A DNA stretch of 64,000 nucleotides from an uncultured Alphaproteobacteria bacterium (GCA_944391485.1 CALXTQ010000004.1:124001-188000), one strand, 5' to 3'; positions 16,283 to 26,091 are shown, counted from the stretch's first letter. Program-made: numbers and translations. Notes: a model not told the origin generated them from the sequence alone.

Positions 16283-18169
16283 CTATTTGCCGTCCGGCAG
16301 CAAAGGACGGCTGAGTTCCGATGACTGCTGGTAAAAAGCAATTGCCTCATCCAGAAGTTTTTCTGTTTTCTGCGGCGAGACCGATACCGGCATGACGGAA
16401 TACTGCTTTACGGGTTGCAAGGTTATCAGCGTCTGGTCCTGCCAGTAACCGAGCTGCTGATAATTGCTGATGAACAATCGGGATGTGTAGTCGTTTCTTA
16501 AAACATTCTGACCGTAAAAACGGCTTTCGTAGCTGAAGTCAAGAAGACCGAGAAGCGTCGGAGCGAGATCAATCTGGCTGACGGGAGTTTTTATACGGTG
16601 CGGTGTGATAATGCCCGGCGCATATATTATAAAGGGAATTTTGTATAAAGACAGTTTTAATTCCGTTTTTTTGCGCGCCGCATTTGCGGCATGGTCGCCC
16701 ACAAAGATGAAAACGGTATTGTCGAACCAGGGTTTGGTTCTGGCTTTTTCAATGAATTTGCCGATTGTATAATCAGTGTATCTGACGGCCTGTTCGCGGC
16801 GGGAGTTGTTTACGGATTCTTCTATGCGGTTTTCGGGATAAGAGTAGGGATAATGCGCGGACAGAGTCAGAGCCAGCGTGAAAAAGGGCTTTTGCGCCGC
16901 ATGGGAATTGTCTGCCTCTTTGAGTATCTTACGGAAGAGGTCTTCGTCGGAAGCTCCCCAGATATTGGCGAAAACGACGTCTTTTTTACGCCATTTTGGC
17001 CGGTCCAGAACCGTAAAACCGTTGTTGTGAAAGAAGCGGTTCATATTCTGGGCAAAACCGTATCCTCCGTAAATGAATTTGAGGTCGTAGTTTTTGGATT
17101 TGAAAACTGAGCCGAGCGTATAGGCACTGTTTCCGTCCTCTTTTCTGATGACGGAGATGCCTGGCTGCGGCGGCAGCGACAACAGAGCCGCCTCTATTCC
17201 GTGCAAGGTGTCGGTTCCCGTCGCATAGGCTTTGGCAAAATTCAGGCCGCCGCGGGACAGGGTTGTCAGGTTCGGTGTGATTTTCTCCGTACCGGAACGA
17301 CGGTTTTCATCCATAAATCCGGCGTTTATGTTGTTAAGGACAACGAGGATGACGTTGGCGCGTTTTTCTGTCCGAAAAGCGCTGATCTGCCGGCTGACGG
17401 AACGGGACGGTTCTGTGAAAACGGCGTTCGATTCCGCAAGAATATTCTGCAGGATCCGCAGGTTTTCTTCTTTGTTTCCGGTCATATAAAAACTGTCGTA
17501 ATTTACTTCGCTCTTCCAGAAAGATCGGAAGAGGCTGTATGTGCCCTCCTTGGCTATTTCGTTGTTGTAGGGGTTGTTTATTTCCAGCTTGGCGATGTCG
17601 ATGTTCATCAGCGCCAGGATGCAGACAACGGCATAAATGGAGGATTGGAATAGGCGGCGGGGAAATTTCGGCGCCGGAATGGACGTAAGCAGAAAACGTC
17701 TGGTCAGCATGACAATGATGACGGCGGCAATCAGAATGCCGGCCAAAATCCACAATACCGGGTAGGCCTGATCCAGATTTTTAAGCATTTCGTTGGTATA
17801 AAGCAGATAATCCACGGCGATAAAATTGAAGGCGGAAGAATATTCCGACCAGAAAATCTGTGATGCCGTTTCTTCGCACAGGATGGAAAAAACGAAAAAA
17901 GCATAGGACAGCAAAGTAATGGTTTTATCCAGCCGGGAGTTCTGGTATTTTTGCGGCAGCAGAAGAAGGTAACCTGCGTAAGGGAGCATAACAAACAGGA
18001 AAGAGACGGTTGTTGTCAGCAGCAGGACACCGGTGGTCTTAACGAGGGGAAAAAAGGAGAAGTCAACTTCAGCCGCATTTTGCACCAATAGGGCAATCAT
18101 AAAAGTTAGTTCAGTCAGTATGTTGAAAATAAAAAACGGAGCCAGGCGCCGGATGAGATATGACTGCAT
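16283..18169 (-). CDS. LTA synthase-family (phosphoglycerol/phosphoethanolamine transferase-like) protein
   Basis: A 628-residue inner-membrane protein with about five N-terminal transmembrane helices (residues 10-210) and a periplasmic alkaline-phosphatase/sulfatase-fold domain. The family blocks TPNLTTLSRGG, the nucleophile Thr in YATGTDTLHGIEA, KFIYGGYGF, FANIWGASDEDLF, FVGDHAAN (Asp-His metal ligands) and SQIDLAPTLLGLL are present. The usual LES metal-ligand motif reads LNN here, a loss of the conserved Glu. Such enzymes transfer phosphoglycerol or phosphoethanolamine from phospholipids. I start at MQSYL; a start 30 nt upstream is possible. Confidence 0.82.
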   Translation of the reverse strand: MQSYLIRRLAPFFIFNILTELTFMIALLVQNAAEVDFSFFPLVKTTGVLLLTTTVSFLFVMLPYAGYLLLLPQKYQNSRLDKTITLLSYAFFVFSILCEETASQIFWSEYSSAFNFIAVDYLLYTNEMLKNLDQAYPVLWILAGILIAAVIIVMLTRRFLLTSIPAPKFPRRLFQSSIYAVVCILALMNIDIAKLEINNPYNNEIAKEGTYSLFRSFWKSEVNYDSFYMTGNKEENLRILQNILAESNAVFTEPSRSVSRQISAFRTEKRANVILVVLNNINAGFMDENRRSGTEKITPNLTTLSRGGLNFAKAYATGTDTLHGIEAALLSLPPQPGISVIRKEDGNSAYTLGSVFKSKNYDLKFIYGGYGFAQNMNRFFHNNGFTVLDRPKWRKKDVVFANIWGASDEDLFRKILKEADNSHAAQKPFFTLALTLSAHYPYSYPENRIEESVNNSRREQAVRYTDYTIGKFIEKARTKPWFDNTVFIFVGDHAANAARKKTELKLSLYKIPFIIYAPGIITPHRIKTPVSQIDLAPTLLGLLDFSYESRFYGQNVLRNDYTSRLFISNYQQLGYWQDQTLITLQPVKQYSVMPVSVSPQKTEKLLDEAIAFYQQSSELSRPLLPDGK

Positions 18170-18410
18170 AATTTGCCCTTTTTTCTTGTTGAAAATCAAT
18201 GAGAATTTACTTTAAATCATCTTAAATGGCAAGAAAGTTATGCTCTTTATTTTTTATATGTGGAAAAGCCGCGGGTTTTATTAAAAGTTGAGGAAGCGTA
18301 GGCCAGAGAATGGGGGTTGTGGAAAGCTGTGGTCGTATGCGCGGGAAAGGATTACTGTCCTTTCGGAATTGAAGCAATATGAGCCGTAAACAGCGGGTTT
18401 GCTCCGATAT

Positions 18411-18434
18411 AAAAAAGCCCCGACATGCGGGGCT
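18411..18434 (-). terminator. Rho-independent terminator of alaS
   Basis: Perfect 7-bp stem AGCCCCG/CGGGGCT with a 5-nt loop. It is followed on the minus strand by six T, 7 nt after the alaS stop. Confidence 0.92.
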
Positions 18435-18440
18435 TCATTA

Positions 18441-21065
18441 TCAGATTGCCTTGCGGATGGCATCAATGGCCATTTCCAGTCGCGAACTGTCCGAACCGCC
18501 GGTCTGGGCCATATCCGGGCGTCCGCCACCACCCTGGGCGCCGACAAACGGCGCAACGGTTTTAACAAGGGAGGTGGCTGGAAGCCTGTCTTTTATATTG
18601 TCGCTAACGCCTACGACGACCGAAACTTTTCCTTCAGAAGTGGAGAAAAGAGCGATGACCGTGTCTTTCGGAGACTGTTCCTTGATTTCGTCAATAAAGG
18701 CTTTCAGCTCCTTGGCAGGAATGTTTTCCAGAACGCGCGCTACAAATTTAACGCCGTTGACGGCTTCGAAGCTGTTCGGATTATCGGCGGTCTTATTGCT
18801 GACCAATTTCTTTTTTAGTTCAAAAAGCTGCGTTTCAAGTTTTTTCTTTTCCTCAAGAAGCTGAACCACCCGGTTTTCGATATCACCGAGGCTGGCTTTC
18901 AGCGTTGCGCCGACGCGATGCAGTCGGTCTTCAATATCCTGGGTGAATTTTTCGGCCGCGGCGCCTGTTACGCATTCCAGACGGCGAACACCCGCGGCAA
19001 TGGCGCTTTCGCTGATAATGTTGAAGCTGCCGATCTCACCGGTCTGTCTGACGTGAGTGCCGCCGCAGAGTTCCATTGACGTGCCGTTATCAACGCAGAC
19101 GACGCGGACTTCGTCGCCGTATTTTTCGCCGAACAGAGCCATTGCTCCGGCGTTTATGGCATCTTCCTGGCTCATGATGTTGGTAAAGACTTTCAGGTTG
19201 GCGCGGATCAGCCGGTTAACCGTATTTTCCAGATCGCGGATTTCCGGTTCGGTTATTTGTTTGGGGTAGGCTATGTCAAAGCGCATTTTGTCCGCGGCTA
19301 CATAAGATCCCTTCTGCGTAACGCTTTTGCCGTATTTTTCCTGCAGGGCATGGTGCAGAAGATGTGTAACGGTATGGTTGGCCTCAATGGCGCGGCGGTT
19401 TTCCCCGTCTACCCGGAAGCTTGCATTTGTTCCGGTTTTGGCTGTTCCTTTCAGCAGCCGGCAGACATGGACATGCAGGCCGTCGAGTTTTTTCTTGGTG
19501 TCAAGCACTTCCGCCTCAAAGCCGTCGCTGATAATTGTTCCCCTGTCGCCGACCTGACCGCCCATTTCTCCGTAAAACGGCGTTTGGTTGGCAAGGAGGA
19601 AAAATTCGCCGCCGCGTATTTCTTCAACCAATTGGTTATCCTGAATCAGAGCGGTAATCTGCGCATCCGTTTTAAGAACGGAATAGCCGAGAAATTCGGT
19701 GGCGCCGAGTTTGTCCTGAAGCTCAAACCAGATTTTTTCCGTTCCGGCATCACCCGAACCGGCCCAGTTTTTGCGGGCTTCGGCTTTTTGTTTTTCCATT
19801 GCTGCGTTGAAACCGGCTGTGTCGACGGAAATGTTCTTGCTTTTCAGGGCATCCTGAGTAAGGTCAAGAGGAAAACCGTAAGTATCATACAATTTGAACG
19901 CGGTAGCACCGGAAAGTTCATCTCCCGCTTTAAAATTTCGTGTTTCGTCATCAAGAAGACGCAGTCCTTTGTCGAGGGTTTTGAGAAAACGGGTTTCCTC
20001 GGTTTTTATTGTTTCGGAGATCAGCGATTCCGCCCGGTAAAGTTCCGGATAGGCTTCGCCCATTTCGCGCTGGAGCGACGGCAGAAGCTTGTAAATCATC
20101 GGTTCTTTCGCGCCCAGCATGTAAGCATGGCGCATGGCGCGGCGCATGATGCGGCGCAGGACATAGCCGCGGCCTTCGTTTGAGGGAAGGACGCCGTCGG
20201 CAATCAAAAAACTCATGGAACGGAGGTGGTCGGCAATGACGTTATGCGAAGATTCCAGCGGGCCTTTGGGATCCGAACCGGCTATTTTGGCAATGTCGGC
20301 AATCAGATTTCTGAAAAGGTCAATGTCATAATTGGAGTGAACTCCCTGCAAAATAGCGGAAATACGTTCCAGACCCATGCCGGTGTCAATGCATTTCTGT
20401 TTCAGCTGGGTGCGGCTGCCATCGGGCAGATCCTCAAACTCGTCAAACACCAGGTTCCAGATTTCAATCCAGCGGTCGCCGTCTTCCTCGGGGGTACCGG
20501 GAAGGCCGCCCCAGACTTCCGGGCCGTGGTCATAAAAAATTTCCGAACAGTATCCGCAGGGGCCGGTGTCTCCCATCTGCCAGAAATTGTCCTTGGTAGC
20601 AATGCGGATGATGCGGTCTTCGGGAAGTCCGGAAACTTTTTTCCAGATATTGTATGAGACGTCATCCGTATGATATACGGTTACGGCGAGCCGGTCTTTG
20701 GGCAGGCAGAATTCTTTTGTTACCAGTTCCCAGGCAAAATTTATGGCTTCTTCCTTGAAATAATCTCCGAAAGAAAAGTTGCCGAGCATTTCAAAAAATG
20801 TGTGGTGGCGCACATCGTAGCCGACACTGTCAAGATCGTTGTGCTTGCCACCGGCACGAACGGATTTCTGGGAAGTCGTTGCCCGCTTGAAAGCGGCGGT
20901 TTCCGCTCCGGTAAAGATGTTTTTGAACTGCACCATGCCCGAATTGGTAAACATCAGGGTCGGGTCGTTGTCAGGCACCAGAGAAGAAGACGGGAGAATT
21001 TTATGCCCGTTTTTTTCAAAATAGTTTAAAAAGGTTTTGCGTATCTCATTAACAGTGATGGTCAT
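18441..21065 (-). CDS. alaS: Alanyl-tRNA synthetase
   Basis: An 874-residue class II synthetase that charges tRNA-Ala and also tmRNA. The catalytic core (LMFTNSGMVQFKNIF, QKSVRAGGKHNDLDSVG, DTGPCGYCSEI, DTGMGLERI) occupies residues 1-350. The editing domain carries the HTVTHLLHHAL and CGGTHV zinc motifs. The C-Ala domain ends with FVGAQGGGGRPDMAQTGG. The start at 21065 matches the family N-terminus (ITVNEIRKTFLNYFEKNGH); a longer frame adds 14 unsupported residues. Confidence 0.98.
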   Translation of the reverse strand: MTITVNEIRKTFLNYFEKNGHKILPSSSLVPDNDPTLMFTNSGMVQFKNIFTGAETAAFKRATTSQKSVRAGGKHNDLDSVGYDVRHHTFFEMLGNFSFGDYFKEEAINFAWELVTKEFCLPKDRLAVTVYHTDDVSYNIWKKVSGLPEDRIIRIATKDNFWQMGDTGPCGYCSEIFYDHGPEVWGGLPGTPEEDGDRWIEIWNLVFDEFEDLPDGSRTQLKQKCIDTGMGLERISAILQGVHSNYDIDLFRNLIADIAKIAGSDPKGPLESSHNVIADHLRSMSFLIADGVLPSNEGRGYVLRRIMRRAMRHAYMLGAKEPMIYKLLPSLQREMGEAYPELYRAESLISETIKTEETRFLKTLDKGLRLLDDETRNFKAGDELSGATAFKLYDTYGFPLDLTQDALKSKNISVDTAGFNAAMEKQKAEARKNWAGSGDAGTEKIWFELQDKLGATEFLGYSVLKTDAQITALIQDNQLVEEIRGGEFFLLANQTPFYGEMGGQVGDRGTIISDGFEAEVLDTKKKLDGLHVHVCRLLKGTAKTGTNASFRVDGENRRAIEANHTVTHLLHHALQEKYGKSVTQKGSYVAADKMRFDIAYPKQITEPEIRDLENTVNRLIRANLKVFTNIMSQEDAINAGAMALFGEKYGDEVRVVCVDNGTSMELCGGTHVRQTGEIGSFNIISESAIAAGVRRLECVTGAAAEKFTQDIEDRLHRVGATLKASLGDIENRVVQLLEEKKKLETQLFELKKKLVSNKTADNPNSFEAVNGVKFVARVLENIPAKELKAFIDEIKEQSPKDTVIALFSTSEGKVSVVVGVSDNIKDRLPATSLVKTVAPFVGAQGGGGRPDMAQTGGSDSSRLEMAIDAIRKAI

Positions 21066-21158
21066 TTTTAATTTTCTTCCCGATAAATTTAACGTTTTTA
21101 ACCGCATTAAAATAAAGCAAAGTTTGCTGGTTGTCTAGTTAAATTTACGGCTAATCTA

Positions 21159-21647
21159 TTAAAATCCGACAATAAATCCGTTCATGTATACAAAAGAAAA
21201 ATTCAGGCAGGACGCGTAAAGCAGCCACAGCATGAACGGATACTGGAGTCTGGCCGCCGCCGGGCTGATTTTGAGAAAAGCGGCAATCATTTTATAGACA
21301 ATATAGTCCAAAAGCAAAATAACGGCCAGAGCCGGTCCGGGATATCCCATGCGGAAAAATACGAACGACCAGACGGCCTGCAGAAACAGCTGACAGACAA
21401 AAAGGCGTGATGCTTTCGGAAAAACGGGATTTCCTTTCAGGCCGAGGATGAGGTAATAAGAGACGGCCATCAGTACGTAAAGAATGCCCCATATAACGCG
21501 GAACCATTCCGAGGGCGGCGTATAAGTCGGTTTGGGCAGAGGCTGGTACCATCCTTTTATGCCGTTCTGAACCAGCCAGGCCGAGGCGGCAGCCGTCAAG
21601 CCGACCATGGCCAGACTGAGCAGCAGTCTTTCCAGTTTGTTTGCCAT
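21159..21647 (-). CDS. tspO: TspO/MBR family protein
   Basis: A 162-residue five-helix membrane protein of the tryptophan-rich sensory protein family, which binds porphyrins and, in Rhodobacter, modulates photosynthesis and stress genes. Visible motifs are GWYQPLPKPTYTPPSEWFRVIWGILY near residue 30, QLFLQAVWSFVFF and LYASCLNFSFVYMN at the C-terminus. AGGAGG precedes the ATG. It sits alone between alaS and the divergent rnj gene. Confidence 0.92.
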   Translation of the reverse strand: MANKLERLLLSLAMVGLTAAASAWLVQNGIKGWYQPLPKPTYTPPSEWFRVIWGILYVLMAVSYYLILGLKGNPVFPKASRLFVCQLFLQAVWSFVFFRMGYPGPALAVILLLDYIVYKMIAAFLKISPAAARLQYPFMLWLLYASCLNFSFVYMNGFIVGF

Positions 21648-21822
21648 AAGCGTATCCTCCTGATTTTTTAGTTATATTTGTTTAATAATCATGAGGCAGA
21701 AAATTTAAAGGGGATCGGGCTACCGCATTTAAAATATGACAAAATATTTGAACAAAAAACTTGATTTTTGTCAAAAAATATGCTTTTAATAAATCAGCGT
21801 AAACAATTTCAGGAGAGGCAAG

Positions 21823-23682
21823 ATGGCGCAGAAATCCGAAGTCAGGCAGGCAGTGCCCGGAACAGAAATCGAAATGCTGGGAGGCAATAACAAAGAACGC
21901 ATCGGCGGCAACAGCATTTTGGTTAAGGTTGCCAATGAGGAGGGGAAGGAAACCCGTATCCTGTTTGATGCCGGCGCGTTGTTTACGCCTTATGAGTCCG
22001 GTTTTGAGGCTGCTTTTCCGGATATGGATGATTTTTTTGACCGTAAGGACGCCAAAACGGGCAATATTGCCAAAGCCGTCAAACCGGTTTCTGCCATTAT
22101 GCTGACCCATGTGCACGAAGACCATATCGGCGCGCTGATTCATCTGATTAAAATGGGATATGTTCTGCCGCCGGTTAAAGCCAGCCGCTATACCAAAAAC
22201 CTTATCAGTCTCTCTTTCCGAAAAGAAGGACTCGAGCCGCCGCAGATTGATGTCGTCAAGCCCGGCGACAATATTCTTATTGGCGACGACATGATTGTCG
22301 AAGCTTATTCTGTGGCGCACAGCGTGGTTGATTCTCTGGGGTTTCATACCCTGACTTTCGTCAATGGCCGTCCGGATGCCGGAATACTCAATAACGGCGA
22401 TTTTCTTACAGAATCAGAAATGCCGGTCGGAAGAGCGTTTGAACTTGACGCCGTCCGGGATATTGCCAAACGCAAACTGATTACCCATGTGCTGGTGGAT
22501 TCGACCTCGACCATGCCGCATGGTTCGGAGAGGATCGGCTTTGATCAGGCTGTGGAAAACACGCTTGGCGTGATTAACGCCAACAGGGGCAGAGACGTTA
22601 TCCTGTCGCCCGTTATTTCGCGGAGCATGCAGAATCTGGCTATTGACATTGAGACAGCCCGCCGCCTGAACACAAAAATATGTCTGGACGGGAAATGGCT
22701 GAAACTGGCCGTGCAGGCTATGCAGATGTCGGGGTACAAAGATTTTGACGATATCATTTACAAAGGGAGCATCGGACAGTATCTTGCCGATAAGTCAATC
22801 CAGAAAAAGTATATTGTCTGCACCGGCGCTTTTGCTCAGGGAATGGAGGAATATGAAAAGAATCAGGGAATGGGAAACCGGATTCCCATGGCTGCGGCAA
22901 CCAAGATAGCTCTGGATCTGCATAAGGATATCCGTCTGTCGGACAGAAGGTTTGACCAGAATGTTCTGGTTCTGATGAGGCAGAGAATCATTGAAGATAT
23001 TAACGGCCGTACGGGACCAAAAATGCTGCAGATGATGGCAGCAAAAGGGGCAAAGGTCGTTATGAGTCCCTGCGGAAAAAATGTCGGGGATATAGAGCAG
23101 GTTAAGATGCAGGATTCCGGGCATCTTAATGCTGAAGCTCTGAAGAAATACGCCGGAAATCTGTTTGATTTTGTCGCGGCGCATTCTCTTGAAAAAGGCA
23201 CTGACCCTGTTAAAGTAACATTTATTTCAATTCACGGCAATCCGGAACAGTGTGACGGCACGAGGCAGGCGCTCGGCGAGATCGGCGCGGAAACCTTTAT
23301 TCCGCAGAACCGCCAGATTATCAGGCTGGGACGGAACAAAACTGAGGATGTAACGGGCTATCTTCCTCCGCAGACCTGGATAGCCGTCAAGCATCTGGTT
23401 TTTGATCCGCTTAAGCCGGATGACAGTATTCCGTACGACGGCAGAAATGAGTACTGGCGGATTGACGAAAATTACATGCCGATTGAAAAACTGATGGAAT
23501 ACGAGGCTCCGAAAAAGGAAAGACCAGGCGGCAGAGGCTATTATGCAAATCATCCCGAGCTGGAAAAATTTGAAAACTCGCCGATGCGCGATCCGATGCA
23601 CCGGAAAGGCGGCAAAAAAACGGGCGGAAAAAAGAGTCTGGGCTTTCTCAAAAAAATTCGCGGCAGCGAAGGGAATTTTTAA
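21823..23682 (+). CDS. rnj: Ribonuclease J-type metallo-beta-lactamase RNase
   Basis: A 619-residue RNase J-like enzyme (5'-exonuclease/endonuclease of mRNA decay and rRNA maturation). It has IGGNS near residue 27, the MBL metal motif HVHEDHIGAL at about 96-105, a second-metal region AYSVAHSVVDSLGF, and the beta-CASP elements DSTSTMPHG and SPVISRSMQNLAIDIETA. The C-terminal part carries QDSGHLNAEAL and FISIHGNPEQ. The end is Lys/Gly-rich and basic and may bind RNA. Compared with typical RNase J, several beta-CASP blocks are divergent. CAGGAGAGG precedes the ATG. Confidence 0.82.
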   Translation: MAQKSEVRQAVPGTEIEMLGGNNKERIGGNSILVKVANEEGKETRILFDAGALFTPYESGFEAAFPDMDDFFDRKDAKTGNIAKAVKPVSAIMLTHVHEDHIGALIHLIKMGYVLPPVKASRYTKNLISLSFRKEGLEPPQIDVVKPGDNILIGDDMIVEAYSVAHSVVDSLGFHTLTFVNGRPDAGILNNGDFLTESEMPVGRAFELDAVRDIAKRKLITHVLVDSTSTMPHGSERIGFDQAVENTLGVINANRGRDVILSPVISRSMQNLAIDIETARRLNTKICLDGKWLKLAVQAMQMSGYKDFDDIIYKGSIGQYLADKSIQKKYIVCTGAFAQGMEEYEKNQGMGNRIPMAAATKIALDLHKDIRLSDRRFDQNVLVLMRQRIIEDINGRTGPKMLQMMAAKGAKVVMSPCGKNVGDIEQVKMQDSGHLNAEALKKYAGNLFDFVAAHSLEKGTDPVKVTFISIHGNPEQCDGTRQALGEIGAETFIPQNRQIIRLGRNKTEDVTGYLPPQTWIAVKHLVFDPLKPDDSIPYDGRNEYWRIDENYMPIEKLMEYEAPKKERPGGRGYYANHPELEKFENSPMRDPMHRKGGKKTGGKKSLGFLKKIRGSEGNF

Positions 23683-23699
23683 TTTGCCAAGTGAGGCGG

Positions 23700-23739
23700 A
23701 CTGGGGCATATATATAAAAGAATATGCCCCAGTTTTTTT
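23700..23739 (+). terminator. Rho-independent terminator of rnj
   Basis: Perfect 11-bp stem CTGGGGCATAT/ATATGCCCCAG followed by seven T, ending just before the sfsA translation start. Confidence 0.92.
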
Positions 23740-23754
23740 ATGGAGAAGGCGAAA

Positions 23755-24453
23755 GTGAACTTTCAGGGTCGTTTAATCAGGGGAAATATTGTTTCCGCAT
23801 ATAAGGATCTGATACTGGATGTCAGATTTAAGGACGGCGTTACGGTGCCCGTGTTTTGTCCGGAAATGGATTATCTGAAAAATCTTTATGTTCCGGGAAC
23901 GGAAATCTGGGTTACCAAAAACGGCGACCGGCGTCGTCGGCTGCGCTACGAATGCCAGCTTATTAACCGCGGCGATGGTCTGGTTATGGTCAATCCGAGC
24001 ATTATCGACGATTTGTTTCTGGAAGCTTTTGAAAAAAATGTGTTTGAGGATTTCCGGCAATATGACCGGGCGGAGAAAAGCAGCGGTAATTTTGCCGCCC
24101 GCAATATCAGTTTTGAGTTATCGGGGGCGAATGAAAAAAAGTGTTATGTCTATGCCGTCAGCATATATAATAAGCAGGGGGCGTATGCCGTTTTCCCGTC
24201 GTTTTTGAATTTTTTTGAAATGGAAATGTTGGACGAACTCCGGCGGCTGCGCCTTCAGGGACACGAAACGGCGATGGTGCTGGTGGTTCCGAGAATGGAC
24301 TGTCTGGATGCCCGGTTCAGCTGGAATTTGGATCCCGTCGCCGCGGCCAGAATTTTTGACGAGGCGAAAAATGGGTTAAAATTCTTTTGTTATGGTTGCA
24401 ATATAGACAATAAAAGTATATCAATTACAAGAAAGATGAAGATTTTATATTAG
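23755..24453 (+). CDS. sfsA: SfsA-family DNA/RNA nuclease-like protein
   Basis: A 232-residue SfsA-family protein (sugar fermentation stimulation protein A). Features are FQGRLIRGNIVSAYKDLILDV at the N-terminus, NPSIIDDLFLEAF in the middle, and a C-terminal VVPRMDCLDARF ... DPVAAARIFDEA segment. It is divergent, but the following map and radC genes complete the alphaproteobacterial order sfsA-map-radC. I prefer the GTG at 23755, because GGAGAAGG lies 5 nt before it; the ATG at 23740 would overlap the T-run of the preceding terminator. Confidence 0.75.
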   Translation: MNFQGRLIRGNIVSAYKDLILDVRFKDGVTVPVFCPEMDYLKNLYVPGTEIWVTKNGDRRRRLRYECQLINRGDGLVMVNPSIIDDLFLEAFEKNVFEDFRQYDRAEKSSGNFAARNISFELSGANEKKCYVYAVSIYNKQGAYAVFPSFLNFFEMEMLDELRRLRLQGHETAMVLVVPRMDCLDARFSWNLDPVAAARIFDEAKNGLKFFCYGCNIDNKSISITRKMKILY

Positions 24454-24463
24454 GAGCTGAAAC

Positions 24464-25270
24464 GTGGCTGTGAAAAGAAAAGACGGCATTAAGATATATG
24501 ATGCCGCGGATTTTGAAGGAATGCGGAAGGCCGGAAAGCTTGCCGCCGAATGTCTGGATTATATTGCCCCTTATGTGCAGGTGGGCGTCTCAACCGGAGA
24601 GCTGGACGATCTGATGCGGGAGTTTATGACAAGCCGCGGTGCGATACCCGCCTGTCTGGGATACCGCGGGTATCCAAAGTCAACCTGCATTTCCATTAAT
24701 CATGTTATTTGCCACGGAATTCCCGATTATGAGCGCAAACTGGCGGACGGTGATATTCTGAACATTGACGTTACCGCGATTGTCGACGGATGGTACGGCG
24801 ACACCAGCCGGATGTATTATGCCGGAAAACCCAAACTTAAGGCTACCCGCCTCTGCGAGGTTACGTACGAATGTCTGATGCGCGGTATTGACGTTGTCCG
24901 GCCGGGCGCCCATTTCGGCGATATCGGCGCGGTGATAGAGGAATATGCCCATAAATACGGCTATTCCGTAGTTGATATGTTCTGCGGGCACGGACTTGGC
25001 AAGATTTTTCATGACGAGCCGAATGTTTTGCACTGCGGCCATAAGGGAACCGGACCGGTTATGGAAGAGGGGATGTTCTTTACCATTGAGCCGATGATTA
25101 ATATCGGCAAAAAAGACGGCATTATCCTGAAAGACGGCTGGACTTCGGTTACCAGAGACAAGTCTCTGTCGGCGCAGTTTGAACATTCTCTGGGCGTAAC
25201 CAAAGACGGATACGAGGTTTTTACCTACTCTCCCAAAGGGCTGGACAAACCGCCGTATAAGGTTGCGTAA
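24464..25270 (+). CDS. map: Methionine aminopeptidase, type I
   Basis: A 268-residue enzyme that removes N-terminal Met. The five metal ligands are in place: Asp in LNIDVTAIVDGWYGDTSR (two), His in GHGLGKIFHDEP, Glu in FTIEPMIN and Glu in QFEHSLGVT. The GTG start has AGGAG 7 nt upstream. It lies 10 nt after sfsA and 20 nt before radC. Confidence 0.97.
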   Translation: MAVKRKDGIKIYDAADFEGMRKAGKLAAECLDYIAPYVQVGVSTGELDDLMREFMTSRGAIPACLGYRGYPKSTCISINHVICHGIPDYERKLADGDILNIDVTAIVDGWYGDTSRMYYAGKPKLKATRLCEVTYECLMRGIDVVRPGAHFGDIGAVIEEYAHKYGYSVVDMFCGHGLGKIFHDEPNVLHCGHKGTGPVMEEGMFFTIEPMINIGKKDGIILKDGWTSVTRDKSLSAQFEHSLGVTKDGYEVFTYSPKGLDKPPYKVA

Positions 25271-25290
25271 GATAATTGTGCGGACTGCTG

Positions 25291-26019
25291 ATGACGACAT
25301 TATTTGATAAAACGGAAGATGGCGGAAAGGACGATGTCCCAAGTTATTACGGCCACAGGGAAAGACTGAGAAAAAGATTTCTTGCCGGCGGCGGCCGGGA
25401 TATGCCCGATTATGAACTTCTGGAGCTTCTGCTGACAATTGCGCTACCGCGGAAAGACGTTAAACCGCTGGCCAAAGATCTGATTAAGAAATTCGGAACT
25501 TTTGCGGATGTTGTCAGCGCTCCGCTGGAAGAGCTGGTGGCTTTTCCCGGTGTCAAGGAAAATACTGCCGCCGTTTTGAAAATCGTCAGAGAGTGCGCGG
25601 TGCGTCTGTCTTGGGAAAGGCTGCAGAATTCCGATGCCCCGATTATAAACAGCTATGATTTGATGGTTGATTACTGCCGCACGGCGATGGCGCATCAGGA
25701 TATTGAGGAATTCAGGATTATTTTTCTCAATGCCAAACTGCGCGTTATCGGGGAAGAAAGCCAGCAGCGCGGAACCGTGGATCATGTTTACATTCATCCG
25801 CGCGAGGTTATCAAATCGGCGATGATGAAAGGGGCTAGCGCTATTATTCTGGTGCATAATCATCCTTCTGGTTCCGTTACGCCGTCGAAGGCTGATATCG
25901 AAATTACTAGGAAAATCAAAGAGGCGGCCGACGCTGTTTCGATCCGTCTGTTTGATCATCTGGTCATCTCCAAATCCGACTGCTTCAGTTTCAGGGATAA
26001 GGGAGTTATTATGGAATAG
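25291..26019 (+). CDS. radC: RadC-family JAB-domain protein
   Basis: A roughly 242-residue protein with an N-terminal helix-hairpin-helix-like UPF0758 region (YYGHRERLRKRFL, LLELLLTIALPRKDVKPLAK) and a C-terminal JAB1/MPN-like domain with the metal motif HNHPSGSVTPSKADIEIT. The biochemical role of RadC is unsettled; DNA repair was proposed from an old misassignment. I use the ATG at 25291; a TTG at 25276 is an alternative, and neither has a good ribosome site. Confidence 0.92.
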   Translation: MTTLFDKTEDGGKDDVPSYYGHRERLRKRFLAGGGRDMPDYELLELLLTIALPRKDVKPLAKDLIKKFGTFADVVSAPLEELVAFPGVKENTAAVLKIVRECAVRLSWERLQNSDAPIINSYDLMVDYCRTAMAHQDIEEFRIIFLNAKLRVIGEESQQRGTVDHVYIHPREVIKSAMMKGASAIILVHNHPSGSVTPSKADIEITRKIKEAADAVSIRLFDHLVISKSDCFSFRDKGVIME

Positions 26020-26091
26020 CGGTCCAGATGTCAAAAAAGTCTTGCAAATTAAAAATTATTATGTAAGTTGAAAACGGAATTTAATAAAATC

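Noticed and set aside
19257..20183. 308-codon plus-strand frame opposite alaS
   Set aside because: Antisense shadow of alaS, which has complete family motifs throughout.
21823..23682. HVHEDH in the RNase J motif as an anomaly
   Set aside because: The second position of the metallo-beta-lactamase HxHxDH motif varies freely; all ligands are present.
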